Source: Xenopus tropicalis (lineage: Eukaryota; Chordata; Amphibia; Anura; Pipidae). From it: a DNA stretch of 64,000 nt. Each line of letters opens with the position of its first letter. Position 1 is the stretch's first letter. Made by a program: the position numbers and the translations under genes. The stretch is taken from NCBI RefSeq assembly GCF_000004195.4, contig NC_030683.2, forward strand, positions 8,103,593-8,167,592, written 5' to 3'. The notes under the pieces were generated by a model. The model made no database searches. It was given only the letters and a program-made list of their open reading frames with translations, and was not told the origin of the DNA. This document shows, piece by piece, positions 55,259-64,000 of this stretch.

Positions 55259-55365
55259 ATCACTCGGCTCCACCAAAGAAACCTCCACGCCCTGGGGCCC
55301 CCAGCCACCTGGGGAACCTGCCTGCACACAACAGCCTGGTGGACAGCTACAATGAAGGTGTCAAG
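55259..55365 (+). CDS. ptk2: ptk2-like proline-rich exon, isolated
   Basis: The acceptor is TGCGCAG and the donor GTAGGA. It enters at phase 1 and ends at phase 0. It encodes DHSAPPKKPPRPGAPSHLGN, then LPAHNSLVDSYNEGVK. Human FAK has PDPAAPPKKPPRPGAPGHLG...SPADSYNEGVK. The PPKKPPRP SH3-binding core is intact. The next FAK exon (LQPQEISPPP and the FAT domain) is missing downstream, where an LTR element begins about 300 bp on. It is likely a duplicated fragment unless the gene continues outside the window. Confidence 0.88.
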
Positions 55366-56113
55366 GTAGGAGCCAGACTGTTTCTCCAAAGCAGGGAAAA
55401 GGGAACGTTTGATACATCTGGTGATGCACAACTACATTACCCAGCATCCCCTGTCAACAGCTGTACTTAGCTTCCCTGTAGCAGCAGAATGCAACAGCCA
55501 ATTGGTACCACAATGCATGGTGCTGCCCTCCTCAGGGACTTCCCAGAAGGGAACTGGAAGCAGCTCCGGCCTGTACCATTAGCGCTGGGGTTCTGGTATG
55601 ACCTGGTTCTGTGCCAGCCAAGCATGGGTATTTCCATTTATGTCACAAATGCCCATAGACTGTTATTGCAGCTCACAGCTTTGAGGTAGAATAGCACATA
55701 AATGTCAAATGCAGTTGCAGATAGCAGAAATAGTATGGCACCACTGCGGAGATAGGTATAAGGGATAGCCATGAGTCCCAAGGGTGGTGTCTGCCTTATC
55801 TGGACCAGATCCCTACAGCGACGGTGGTTCAGGGGTTAATAACAGCCTAAATCCTATGTCTGACACTGGGTCCCTACAGTAAGGCAGCAGAGCCTTGGGT
55901 GTACTAAACCCTCTATTTTCTCCTGTGTGGGAGCGTATAGCTGCTCATACTAAATAGCCCTGAACTCAGTCACACTCCTAAAGCGTGCTATAACAGAGTC
56001 TAACAGACTTCTGGGCCTATTGGGTCCCAGGCTCAATGTGCAACCTGTTCTGACAGATAGGAATGCCAAAGAGGAAGAGCCCACATCCTGCAGGAAGTGG
56101 TCATCCTAACTAA

Positions 56114-56470
56114 AGGTCCCCATACACAGGCCGACTATAGCTGCCGATATGGGTCCCTTGGACAGATTCGGCAGCTAATCGGTCTGTGTATGGGCACTCC
56201 CGACTAGCCTGCCCGACCGATATCTGGCCTCAAATTGGCCAGATCTCGATCTGGCAGGTTAGAAAATCTGGTCGGATCGGGGACCGCATCGGCTCGTTGA
56301 TGCGGTCCCCGAACCGACTGCCCCATTGCCGCAATATAATCCGATCGGATTATTTTTTTTTTTACTACAAGCTCCCCGATATCACTCACCCATAGGTGGG
56401 GATATCGGGGGAAGATCCGCTAGCTTGGCGATCTCGCCAAGTGAGCGGATCTTACAGTGTATGGGGACCT
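56114..56470. mobile_element. 357-bp MITE inside the 3' LTR, with TAA duplication
   Basis: The ends AGGTCCCCATACAC and GTGTATGGGGACCT are perfect inverted repeats flanked by TAA on both sides. The other LTR has the uninterrupted site (CATCCTAACTAAGGGCCAAT at about 60126), which proves the borders. The interior is a long imperfect palindrome with GATCGG motifs. Confidence 0.93.
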
Positions 56471-57450
56471 TAAGGGCCAATAAGTGCATAGTGACACATA
56501 ACTAAAGTGACAACATAACAATCTGCTCAGTAACAGCAGATAACACAGTGTAGGACTAAAGCCATAGGGAGCTTAGTTCCTATGGGTCCCTACATTCTCC
56601 CCCGGGAAAACCCATTCCGACCCGGCAATGGTGAGAGAATGCAAACACATATATCAAAACATTAGTTTGAAGATATTGCAAAATAAACAGTTCCATACAA
56701 CCGCTTCAGATAGTCTCTCCTGAGATCTATCACGACATAATGGATACTGCAAGAAAAAGGCATAGTTAAGGCACAATAGTGAACTGTTACTGTTACGTTA
56801 CTGGAACATATATACAACCCACATGAGTGTCTACCAGAGAACACTCAGGCCTATACTTAGAGAACCATGGGATAACTCCTGTCCCTGCTCAGGGTTTCCC
56901 AGGCACACACTTACATCTTGGGAGAGTCCTGCTGCCATCAGGCCCACCCAGGCACTTTCTTAGATTGTGGTGAGGTTTTACATAGTTCGTTACACAACCC
57001 CGGTTGGGTGTTTCTGAAAAGGAAAAGTCATATAAAGCACATCTTAGCAGTGCAAACATGTAAGTGCAAACTTTAATCAACTGGCCCCACCAAAAACCAT
57101 TTTTCAGTCAGTGCATCTCATCCCACCCTAACCCAGTGTTCATAGAGTGCCAATTCTATGCACTTTGTAGGATATGAGAAGAGGTAGTAAGTCCCACCTT
57201 AATAGGCAAGTAGAAGTTGTGTTGTGGTGGGGGCTCAGCAGTCTTTTTAGAGCCAACTATTTACAAAGCTCAATATTAGTCTCTTTGGTGAGAGAAAAAT
57301 GAAAATGATACAGCCCAACAACTTTGGGGCAACTGAGGAGATATGATGCAAATCTCTAGCTCATGTGAGTGAGTCCAAGCAAAAACTTTAAAGGGAAAAG
57401 GTTCCCAATACTGCAAAATTATTCAGGCATCCTAGAGCCACTGTGGATAT

Positions 57451-57923
57451 TCAGACTAGGGTCCCAAACCTCTCAACAGTGTCCTCGTAGGGGATATAGT
57501 ACCTGGGATGGGGTTTGTCTATGCGGGCACTGCTGGGAAGCAACGCATTGATACTGAAGTGCTTCTCCTCGCTGTATTTGCCGCAACTCCTAACATAATG
57601 CTTCATGATGGTACGGCCGTACCACCACTCATTTACGGTGTCGCATAGGTAAGTGAGGTCTTTCTCTCGTTTCTTTGGGTTTGCGCGGAACAAGCCAGCC
57701 GGCCCGATATCCTCCCGGCGACATAACTCCCCGTACAACCACTCCTCCAGGTGTCGATCCACTTTATCGAACACCCACTCGGGTGCATATGGCATGAAGT
57801 ATCCGTATAGATCTCGAATTTTATTATACGTTGCACCCGGGAGACTGTGCGGAAGACTTCTGGATTTGCTCTACCGGGGAGGACCCAAAAGGTACTCTCA
57901 TCCACGTCTGGAAACCTTCTCAC
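57451..57923 (-). pseudogene. Frame-broken continuation of the LTR-element ORF
   Basis: Downstream of the 305-codon frame, two other frames stay open in turn: 57923-57633 (RRFPDVDESTFWVLPGRANP) and 57795-57451 (WVFDKVDRHLEEWLYGELCR, later NEWWYGRTIMKHYVRSCGKY). The 305-codon frame ends where the first of these begins, so two indels probably split one protein of about 450 residues. The end is Trp-, Tyr- and Arg-rich. No known domain is recognised. Confidence 0.6.
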
Positions 57924-58815
57924 TTGAAGGGCCTACTTTGGTGCTGGTTGTAGCGGTTTCAGTTATTTGAGTCTCTGGGGGGTCATCCTGATCTCCCCAT
58001 CCTGGGACTGACTCTGGGGCAGATTGTTCTGCAGAGGTTTCAAGCACACTCCCTGATGGTGATGCACCCGGAGCCAGTGATGGTCTGGAGGAGCCATGGC
58101 CGCGACTCCTGGCGGGTGGCTTGTTCTCGGCCACATCTGAGTCGGAGGACCCCATGATGAATGGGCCTTCCCCTGGTTGACTCCCGCCAATTTCGGACAC
58201 TGACATGGGAAATGTGCCCCTTTTTCTCGCAATGGTATAAGATGGTTTGCGTAGGGGTTTTGGAGACAGTTCAGTGATAGGCGCCATTTCGGGTGCTGTA
58301 ACAGACTCTTTAATTTTGGTCTTTTTGGGCTCTGTGGGTGGCTCTACAGGTGACTCAGTAGTATCCACTAGAGGGGTAGCTTCCCCTTTAATCTCTGTGT
58401 CTGTGGCGGTGATGGCCTTTGGAGACACGCTGTCCAGGGCTGAGACCACTGAGGAGGCTGGTTCACTGTCCTCTGGCTCCACAACAACATTGAAGGGGCC
58501 ATTCCAGCACTCCTTTGAGCAATGGGGGCAGATGGAGCTAAACTTGTCAAACTCCTTTATGAGCGCTTGCCCGCACTTCCCACAGTAAGGGGTTACTAGG
58601 TGGATGTTATCCCGTATCACCCTTATGCCAAAGTTCCCTGCCCATGTGTATCTGGGCTCAAGCTTTACTTTGTCGGGCTCCCGGAATGAAAAGGGATACT
58701 TTACCCGGGGCATATTCAACTCCTCCCATCCGTCCCAGCCGGCGTCCGCCATTTTGTTATCTGGGTACGGGTGCTGTGGGGTCCTGGAGGTAGTATCCGC
58801 CAGTAAAATGTCCAC
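57898..58815 (-). CDS. Unidentified ORF of the LTR element, zinc ribbon plus Pro/Ser/Thr-rich tail
   Basis: The 305-codon frame is the first long one after the primer-binding site, so it sits where gag would be. Residues 22-60 are Trp- and Pro-rich (MADAGWDGWEELN). Residues 78-103 carry C-x2-C, 14 residues, C-x2-C plus one more Cys, a zinc-ribbon-like layout instead of the CCHC knuckle of retroviral Gag. Residues 110-300 are acidic and rich in Pro, Ser and Thr. Met1 and Met22 are both possible starts; Met22 has the better context (AAAATGG). I do not recognise the family. Confidence 0.6.
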   Translation of the reverse strand: MDILLADTTSRTPQHPYPDNKMADAGWDGWEELNMPRVKYPFSFREPDKVKLEPRYTWAGNFGIRVIRDNIHLVTPYCGKCGQALIKEFDKFSSICPHCSKECWNGPFNVVVEPEDSEPASSVVSALDSVSPKAITATDTEIKGEATPLVDTTESPVEPPTEPKKTKIKESVTAPEMAPITELSPKPLRKPSYTIARKRGTFPMSVSEIGGSQPGEGPFIMGSSDSDVAENKPPARSRGHGSSRPSLAPGASPSGSVLETSAEQSAPESVPGWGDQDDPPETQITETATTSTKVGPSSEKVSRRG

Positions 58816-59070
58816 AACAGCAGCCGCTGTGTTTGGTAGGTGTGGACTGAGCGCTGTGAAAGCTTGGGTAGCTGTTAAAAGCTTTCTTAGCTAATGCAGG
58901 TAGCGATGCTGTCAGAGCTAGCTGATGTGCGTCCGCACACGCTGGAGATCTGGCACAAAATGGCGCTCGTAACATCATGTCCGGGCACCTCCCTAAAGAA
59001 CCGCACCTAATTCGCTGCTTTCCCTCACGTGACGGGGAATGGGCGGCGGTTTCTGCAGCGCGTCTCCTTT

Positions 59071-59120
59071 ACCAAGATGGCGGCGGTTGCTTGACGCCAA
59101 TATGGCGGCGCCCACAACTT
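59071..59120 (+). promoter_or_regulatory. YY1-like motifs in the LTR-element leader
   Basis: CCAAGATGGCGGCGG (about 59073) and CCAATATGGCGGCGCC (about 59098) match the YY1 consensus AAGATGGCGGC fully or closely. They lie between the primer-binding site and the first ORF. Binding is inferred from the consensus only. Confidence 0.4.
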
Positions 59121-60259
59121 GCCTCGTGGAGTAGGAGGTGAGCGCGAAAGTCACAAAATACAATTTTAGTAGTCTGGGCACATGGGGCAATCGGGAAGAA
59201 CCTCAAACCGAACCCACAGCCTTTTTTACAGGTATTAGTTTAAAGATCAGGCGCTTTGCTTTAGTGAGACCGTAGTGCAGAAGCGCTTGTCAGTCACTTT
59301 AATAAAGATAATACACGGCAGTGTGCAATAAGGGCCCCACGTTGGGTGCCATAAATATAACCCTATTCTGGCTAGTTTTTGCCAGTACCGGCTAGTAGGT
59401 ATGAGCACGGGCACATGTGACTCCAACACACAGGCTGGGCCTTCGCAAAACAGAATAATTACACTTGAGAGGTGTTGCAGAACTACAACTCGTGTATATA
59501 AGTAATTATGGACGCCAGAGGTTCTTTTGCATTGAACTAGAACTTGGTTTATTGATGGTACACAGCATATGCAGGGTTAATACTCACAGCTTTGAGGTAG
59601 AATAGCACATAAATGTCAAATGCAGTTGCAGATAGCAGGAATAGTATAGCACCACTGCGGAGATAGGTATAAGGGATAGCCATGAGTCCCAAGGGTGGTG
59701 TCTGCCTTATCTGGACCGGATCCCTACAGCGACGGTGGCTCAGGGGTTAATAACAGCCTGAATCCTATGTCTGACACTGGGTCCCTACAGTAAGGCAGCA
59801 GAGCCTTGGGTGTACTAAACCCTCTATTTTCTCCTGTGTGGGAGCGTATAGCTGCTCATACTAAATAGCCCTGAACTAAGTCACACTCCTAAAGCGTGCT
59901 ATAACAGAGTCTAACCTGCAAATGACTACACCTCATTCACGGGGTCCCTGATCCCCGACTTAGAATCACTAGATGGATTGGCTTCCTCTAGGGCACAGAC
60001 TTCTGGGCCTATTGGGTCCCAGGCTCAATGTGCAACCTGTTCTGACGGATAGGAATGACAGGAGAGGATAGGAGAGGAAGTGCCCACATCCTGCAAATCA
60101 CTATATTACAGTGTGCAGGAAGTGGTCATCCTAACTAAGGGCCAATAAGTGCATAGTGACACATAACTAAAGTGACAACATAACAATCTGCTCAGTAACA
60201 GCAGATAGCACAGTGTAGGGCTAAAGCCATAGGGAGCTTAGTTCCTATGGGTCCCTACA

Positions 60260-62282
60260 GCCGTATCCACTCAGTACCACATTGCCATTGTTTCCGTGCT
60301 CAGCTGCTGCGGTGGTGACTGCGGGAGGCTGGAGGGCCGACCCCTCCTGTGCAAATGGGTCGCTCCAAACCACATTATAGGTCCCACCACACCTGCCCAG
60401 GGGCATGAGAATAGCAGGGCAGGGATGCAGTATTACCGATGGTCGCAAAAAACATCGTCAGATCGCCACGTGTATGGCCAGCTTTAGGAAAAATATCTTA
60501 AGAGGCACCCTCAAAATAATGGGCTACATTTTGCCTTTAACGCACACCAACAAACTTGAGCATAAGGAGGAATACTATTGAACTCCATGGCACCAGTGTT
60601 CTAGACCCTGATATTCGTGTGAGACCTGAACTCTCAGTGGCGGGGATGACCAAGACAAGGCTAAAGCTATTTAGATGGGGAAGAGGGTAGTGGTATTATC
60701 AAACACAGCCAGATCCATTTATTTGTCAATGCGCTGGGCTAGGTTGGGCTTTTATGATTGGCAGACTATAATACTATAGTACAGTGAGGCCTATGGACAG
60801 AATTTTTACATATGTCTAACATATGACCTGCATGTGGTGTTGACTTGGCAGAGAAGAATACAAAATAATTTTTTGTTTCAGATTAGGAATGGCCTTGTAT
60901 GGCTGAGCCAGCGCATTCTTGGTCCGTGCACTATTGTTCAAGGAGCCACAAGAGTTCTATGAAAACACCATCAGTTAATAATGATGCTATTACTGATTGT
61001 ATCTTTGCCCAAGGGTGGATTGTGACCATAAGTGTTAGCCAGTCACTGTAGCAAGTCTCTTAAGAAGTGCCCCCCCAAACCACCCCCAGCCTATTAGTGT
61101 TACACTGCCAGCTGCAGTTCCGACAAATCCAGCGGGCAAGGCATTGGCCTGGATTTGGTGTGCTTCAGTAGACCAGCAGTACTGCCTGCATTTGTATCTC
61201 AGACTGTGAAAGGATTGCCCTCCTCCCACAGACCATTGTTACCAAAGGAAGAAAAGAGACTGCTGCCTTCTGTCTCGATCATCTTGCAAATAATGCTGGG
61301 GCTGCTTCAGAGGAGCTGTTCTGAGGGAAATAATGTAATGCAAATTGTTTTTTAGTAGGGATGTACCAAATCCACTATTATGGGATCCGGTCAAACCCTG
61401 AATCCTTTGTGATATGTTCAGCCAAATACCAAAATGAATCATCATAATTTGCAAATGCAAATTAGGCCACGGTGTGACATAATGTAAAGTGATTTTAAGG
61501 ATTCAGATTCTCCCAGATCTTAATCTTGCTGAAAAAGGGTGAATCAAGCTTTATTTATTTGTAAAAAATGTTTGGAATCATGTATGATTTTCCTTCCACT
61601 TCTCACGTGTACCCCACTTTGTATTGGGCTTTCACGTGGAATTCCAATAAAATGGATTCATGTTTGTGGCTGTAATGTGACAAAATGTGGAAAAGTTCAA
61701 GGGGGCTGAATACTTTTGCAAGCCACTGTATATAGACATGACACATCCACAGACCAACTATAAACTTACAACCATAACCTTCTATTTGAAGGCCTCTGTA
61801 TCTCCTATAATTGGCAGCTCCTTATTTTTTAACTTGAGTTTCTCTTTATAATCAGTTTTGTTTCAAATGAATTACAGTCTTATTAACTGTGTTTGTTTAT
61901 TTCTACATGTAACTAAGCATTTTCTTTGCAGTAGACAAGATGCTGCTTAAGAGACATGTTTAGGAATCAGCCTTATTTGGTCAGACTGTAGGGGATGAAA
62001 GACCTGAGGCAGAAAATCACTACGAAATCATCAGTGCAGAAGATATCACAAGTAAATGTGAAAGTGCTGGAGCACTAGGGCCCTTACGCAGAGCACTTGC
62101 CTTGTACCTGTGGCACTGGCAAATGGCTGTACTCTTTGCATTAAAATGCAGTCCATTGCACCATGCACAACTTACTGGGGTTTACTTATAAACACTGGGC
62201 AAATTTGCCCCTGACAGTAACTTATGGCAATCAATTAAATGTTTGCTTTCATTGTGTTTCTAATCATATTTTATTACTTTAG
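60260..62282. other. Unassigned stretch with MITE remnants
   Basis: No gene is called. There is a MITE-like end (CGATGGTCGCAAAAAACATC, then CCACGTGTATGGCCAGC) near 60440-60485, a hAT-type left end near 61356 and a Tc1/mariner end to 61730. The remainder shows nothing I can name. Confidence 0.5.
61590..61730. mobile_element. Tc1/mariner-type terminal fragment
   Basis: It contains CTTTCACGTGGAATTCCAAT, TGTGACAAAATGTGGAAAAG and TTCAAGGGGGCTGAATACTT, and ends TTTTGCAAGCCACTGTA. This is the characteristic terminus of vertebrate Tc1-like transposons. The other end and the transposase are missing. Confidence 0.82.
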
Positions 62283-62352
62283 ATATTTGAAATTAAGTAC
62301 GACAAAAGTGATTTTCCCCATGTAGAATTTGATGAGAAAGAAATGGCTGAAG
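62283..62352 (+). CDS. Candidate exon upstream of the VWD exon
   Basis: With acceptor ATTACTTTAG and donor GTACAG it reads IFEIKYDKSDFPHVEFDEKE, then MAE, only in phase 0, ending at phase 1. This fits the phase of the exon at 63015. I do not recognise the peptide as part of a VWD domain, so it may be a chance open frame or an exon of a different gene. Confidence 0.3.
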
Positions 62353-63014
62353 GTACAGAAACATTTTTAACAACTTTAAAACAACTTAACAATGAAAATG
62401 TATTTCTTTGGCTGTAGCGGTTTGTGTGCAATTCTGTGCTTTAAATATAGGTTTATGAGACAAAGCCTGGAATCTACCCTTTCTCTGCAAATCTGTTGCT
62501 TCTTTCTGGAGCCTTGCCTTTCTTATATGGACCTATCTTATCAAAAATAGATATTCTGCATATTCCTATTTCTGCTAATTATGTACTGCTCACTGCCACT
62601 TTTGTATGCCTAATAAACTAGTCTCTCAAATACATTTGTGTTTATCTTGATGATGTTTGCTTCGTTTTTATCTAAGTTGTCCTTAATTTTAACCCTTGTC
62701 CTTCACACTGCACCAAAGGGTGATTTTTGGGTGCTATTTGATAGCACCTGAAATCAACCCTCAGGAAGCAATAATAGATGTTTAACAATATAAAACTAAT
62801 ATTGTTAAATTCCCACACTGGTGTCAATTGTTGGATCTCCCTAAAATGCATATAATTTATAGGGCACACATTTTTATGATGAAACTTCTTTTCTGTAAGC
62901 TAACCCTAAAAAACCTGTACAATCTGTTTTATTTTTCTAAAATACACACCCTTTCCAACCTTCTTTTAACTCCCACATTTTACATTGTATTTCTTGTTTT
63001 GTTTTTCCACACAG

Positions 63015-63149
63015 CTGGTGTTCAGATATTTTGGCCTTCCTTCTACATGATCGTGCACACCAACAAAGGCCTCTATTTGCAGGTGCAGCTAACTCTCATC
63101 ATGCAACTATATGTCATTCTAGACCCATCTTACAAGAAAAAAACATGTG
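63015..63149 (+). CDS. VWD-domain exon of a gel-forming-mucin-like protein, isolated
   Basis: The acceptor is CCACACAG and the donor GTAGGG. It enters after one base and ends at phase 1. It encodes AGVQIFWPSFYMIVHTNKGL, then YLQVQLTLIMQLYVILDPSY, then KKKTC. The pattern W-P-S-x-F-Y, QVQL..MQLYV and DPSY...TCG is that of the second VWD domain of secreted mucins (MUC5B: IFTPSSFYIVVQT, MQVFVRLDPSYQGQMCGLCGNFN). The following CGLCGNFN exon is not in the window. It may be the edge of a gene that continues past 64 kb. Confidence 0.75.
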
Positions 63150-63709
63150 GTAGGGAGCTCTTTTTTATGGTACAAATAGTACTCTTTACTTATTAAAGGA
63201 CATGTAAACTCCCCACACACAAAAACATTTAATCAGTAAAGAGCCTTTTTGAAATCTTCAAATACCTGCCACTCTGGGTGTTGAAAGGTTAATAGTAAGG
63301 CTGCAGCATCCCCTTAATCACTTGGGATTCATTTCCTGGACTCCTTGAAACAGCATATACCATGGGTTATCCCCGCCCCTTCAGTTGATAGGACAGGCCC
63401 CCACCTCTACCTTCCCAATTAAAAATGCATATAAACCATCCCTCCCCCCAGACTCACTGTCTTTTTTCCTGTCCTGGTTGGTAGTGCAGGCGTTTCTTTG
63501 TAACGCTAAATTTTTCTTTTTGACTCACCTGGGTGTCAGTCCATACACCCGTCCGGAGCCAGTTCTCTCTATTCTCTCTCTGCTCCGAGGTCCCTTCTTA
63601 ACCCCGCCTTTAGGCTGTGGACAGTTGGGAGCCCTGTTAGGTGGCCAGGGCTGGTAAGGTTGGTAAAAAACTTGTATACCAGGGGGAATTTGGCTTGGAT
63701 TGATTAGGG
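63150..63709. other. Stretch after the VWD exon
   Basis: No exon or repeat is recognised. AAAACATTTAATCAGTAAAG at about 63223 looks like a dispersed frog repeat, but I cannot set its limits. Confidence 0.4.
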
Positions 63710-63960
63710 GTGCACATTCTCCCGTTTGCGCGTATTCGCGCGGTGGCGCGAAGTCGCGCGTCTGCGCGCACGGGGGCGCGCGTCTGCGCGTGTTCTAGCG
63801 GTGGCGCAATGTCGCGCACCTGCGCGCACAGAGTCGCGCGTCGGCGCGTGTTCGCGCGCGTCGGCGCGAAGTCGCGCGCCACAGGCGTAATGACGCAGGA
63901 GCGTCGGCGCGAAGTCGCGCGCCTCTGGCGTAATGACGCAGGAGCGTGACGTCATCCAGG
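63710..63960. repeat. CpG-dense GCGCG repeat at the window edge
   Basis: Irregular units such as TCGCGCGTCTGCGCG and GGCGCGAAGTCGCGCG repeat, followed by two copies of GGCGTAATGACGCAGGAGCG. CpG is dense, not depleted, which is unusual for a repeat in vertebrate DNA. Open frames on both strands here are low complexity. Confidence 0.7.
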
Positions 63961-64000
63961 TGCGTCTATTTCTTCCGCGAGTCACGCTGGCTCGGCGTCC

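Larger units (their letters stand above)
55672..60259 (-). mobile_element. LTR retroelement (endogenous-retrovirus-like), no recognisable pol
   Basis: The LTR copies are 55672-56594 (3' LTR, minus strand) and about 59350-60259 (5' LTR); both begin TGTAGGGACCCATAGG. A purine tract GGGGGAGAA (complement of 56595-56603) directly precedes the 3' LTR. A primer-binding site TGGCACCCAACGTGGGGC (complement of 59332-59349) follows the 5' LTR and matches the tRNA-Lys type used by foamy viruses with one mismatch. The LTR polyA signal AATAAA is the complement of 59548-59553. The 3' LTR is truncated at its far end, and the interior is only about 2.7 kb with no protease, RT or integrase motif. Confidence 0.85.

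Noticed and set aside
59332..59349. Reading the LTR element as a foamy virus because of the tRNA-Lys-type primer site
   Set aside because: A primer site alone does not define the lineage; no foamy-type gag, pol or env motif is visible.
61980..62051. Possible exon reading GDERPEAENHYEIISAEDIT before the candidate at 62283
   Set aside because: Its donor would leave phase 1, which puts an in-frame stop at the start of the next candidate exon; no family match.
63637..63985. Arg/Ala-rich open frames on both strands
   Set aside because: Products of the GCGCG repeat; composition and presence on both strands argue against coding.

Overview
The window is vertebrate genomic DNA, almost certainly from a Xenopus frog. 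The evidence is spliced genes with long introns, conserved vertebrate exons, and dispersed repeat families that I recognise from frog genomes. These include MITEs with CAGGTATAGG ends, hairpin MITEs ending in GGGGCACATTTA, elements with the core GTGATGAGCGAATC, and a CR1-like LINE whose tail is built on TTACTATG. I cannot separate X. tropicalis from X. laevis.

Region 1 (1-31.9 kb) holds the 3' part of one alpha-2-macroglobulin (A2M) family gene on the + strand. I place 30 consecutive exons from 1053 to 31216. They run from MG2 through the bait region, the thioester domain (GCGEQN at 20432-20449) and the receptor-binding domain to a stop at 31214-31216. All exon phases agree except at exon 27742-27867, whose frame is broken inside a patch of visibly noisy sequence. 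The first exons (signal peptide, MG1, part of MG2) lie before the window. The introns are swollen by minisatellites with units of 10 to about 245 bp, several of them grown inside MITEs.

Region 2 (31.9-48.2 kb) has no recognisable host gene. It carries an 18-bp array with a 170-bp higher-order repeat (34.7-36.1 kb) and a hairpin MITE split by a 53-bp array (39.1-41.6 kb). A decayed CR1-like LINE lies on the - strand (42.0-48.2 kb). It has an SGNH-esterase ORF1 and a reverse transcriptase, and is interrupted by a 41-bp array and by a hAT element that itself contains a 29-bp array.

Region 3 (48.2-55.4 kb) contains isolated host-gene exons with intact splice sites: two ndel1-like exons on the - strand and two ptk2 (FAK)-like exons on the + strand. 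Between them lie Harbinger-type MITEs, a Penelope-like element with 491-bp inverted arms, a GIY-YIG endonuclease fragment and hammerhead-like motifs, and a 130-bp array.

Region 4 (55.7-60.3 kb) is an LTR element on the - strand. It has two LTR copies, a tRNA-Lys-type primer-binding site, a polypurine tract and an unusual zinc-ribbon ORF, but no recognisable pol gene. One LTR copy carries a MITE and the other shows the empty site. Region 5 (60.3-64 kb) is mostly unassigned. It has a Tc1/mariner end, one exon of a gel-forming-mucin-type VWD domain (63015-63149) and a very CpG-rich GCGCG repeat at the window edge.

The host genes do not form a pathway. The window is best read as one real gene (A2M family) followed by a transposon-rich stretch holding scattered gene fragments.
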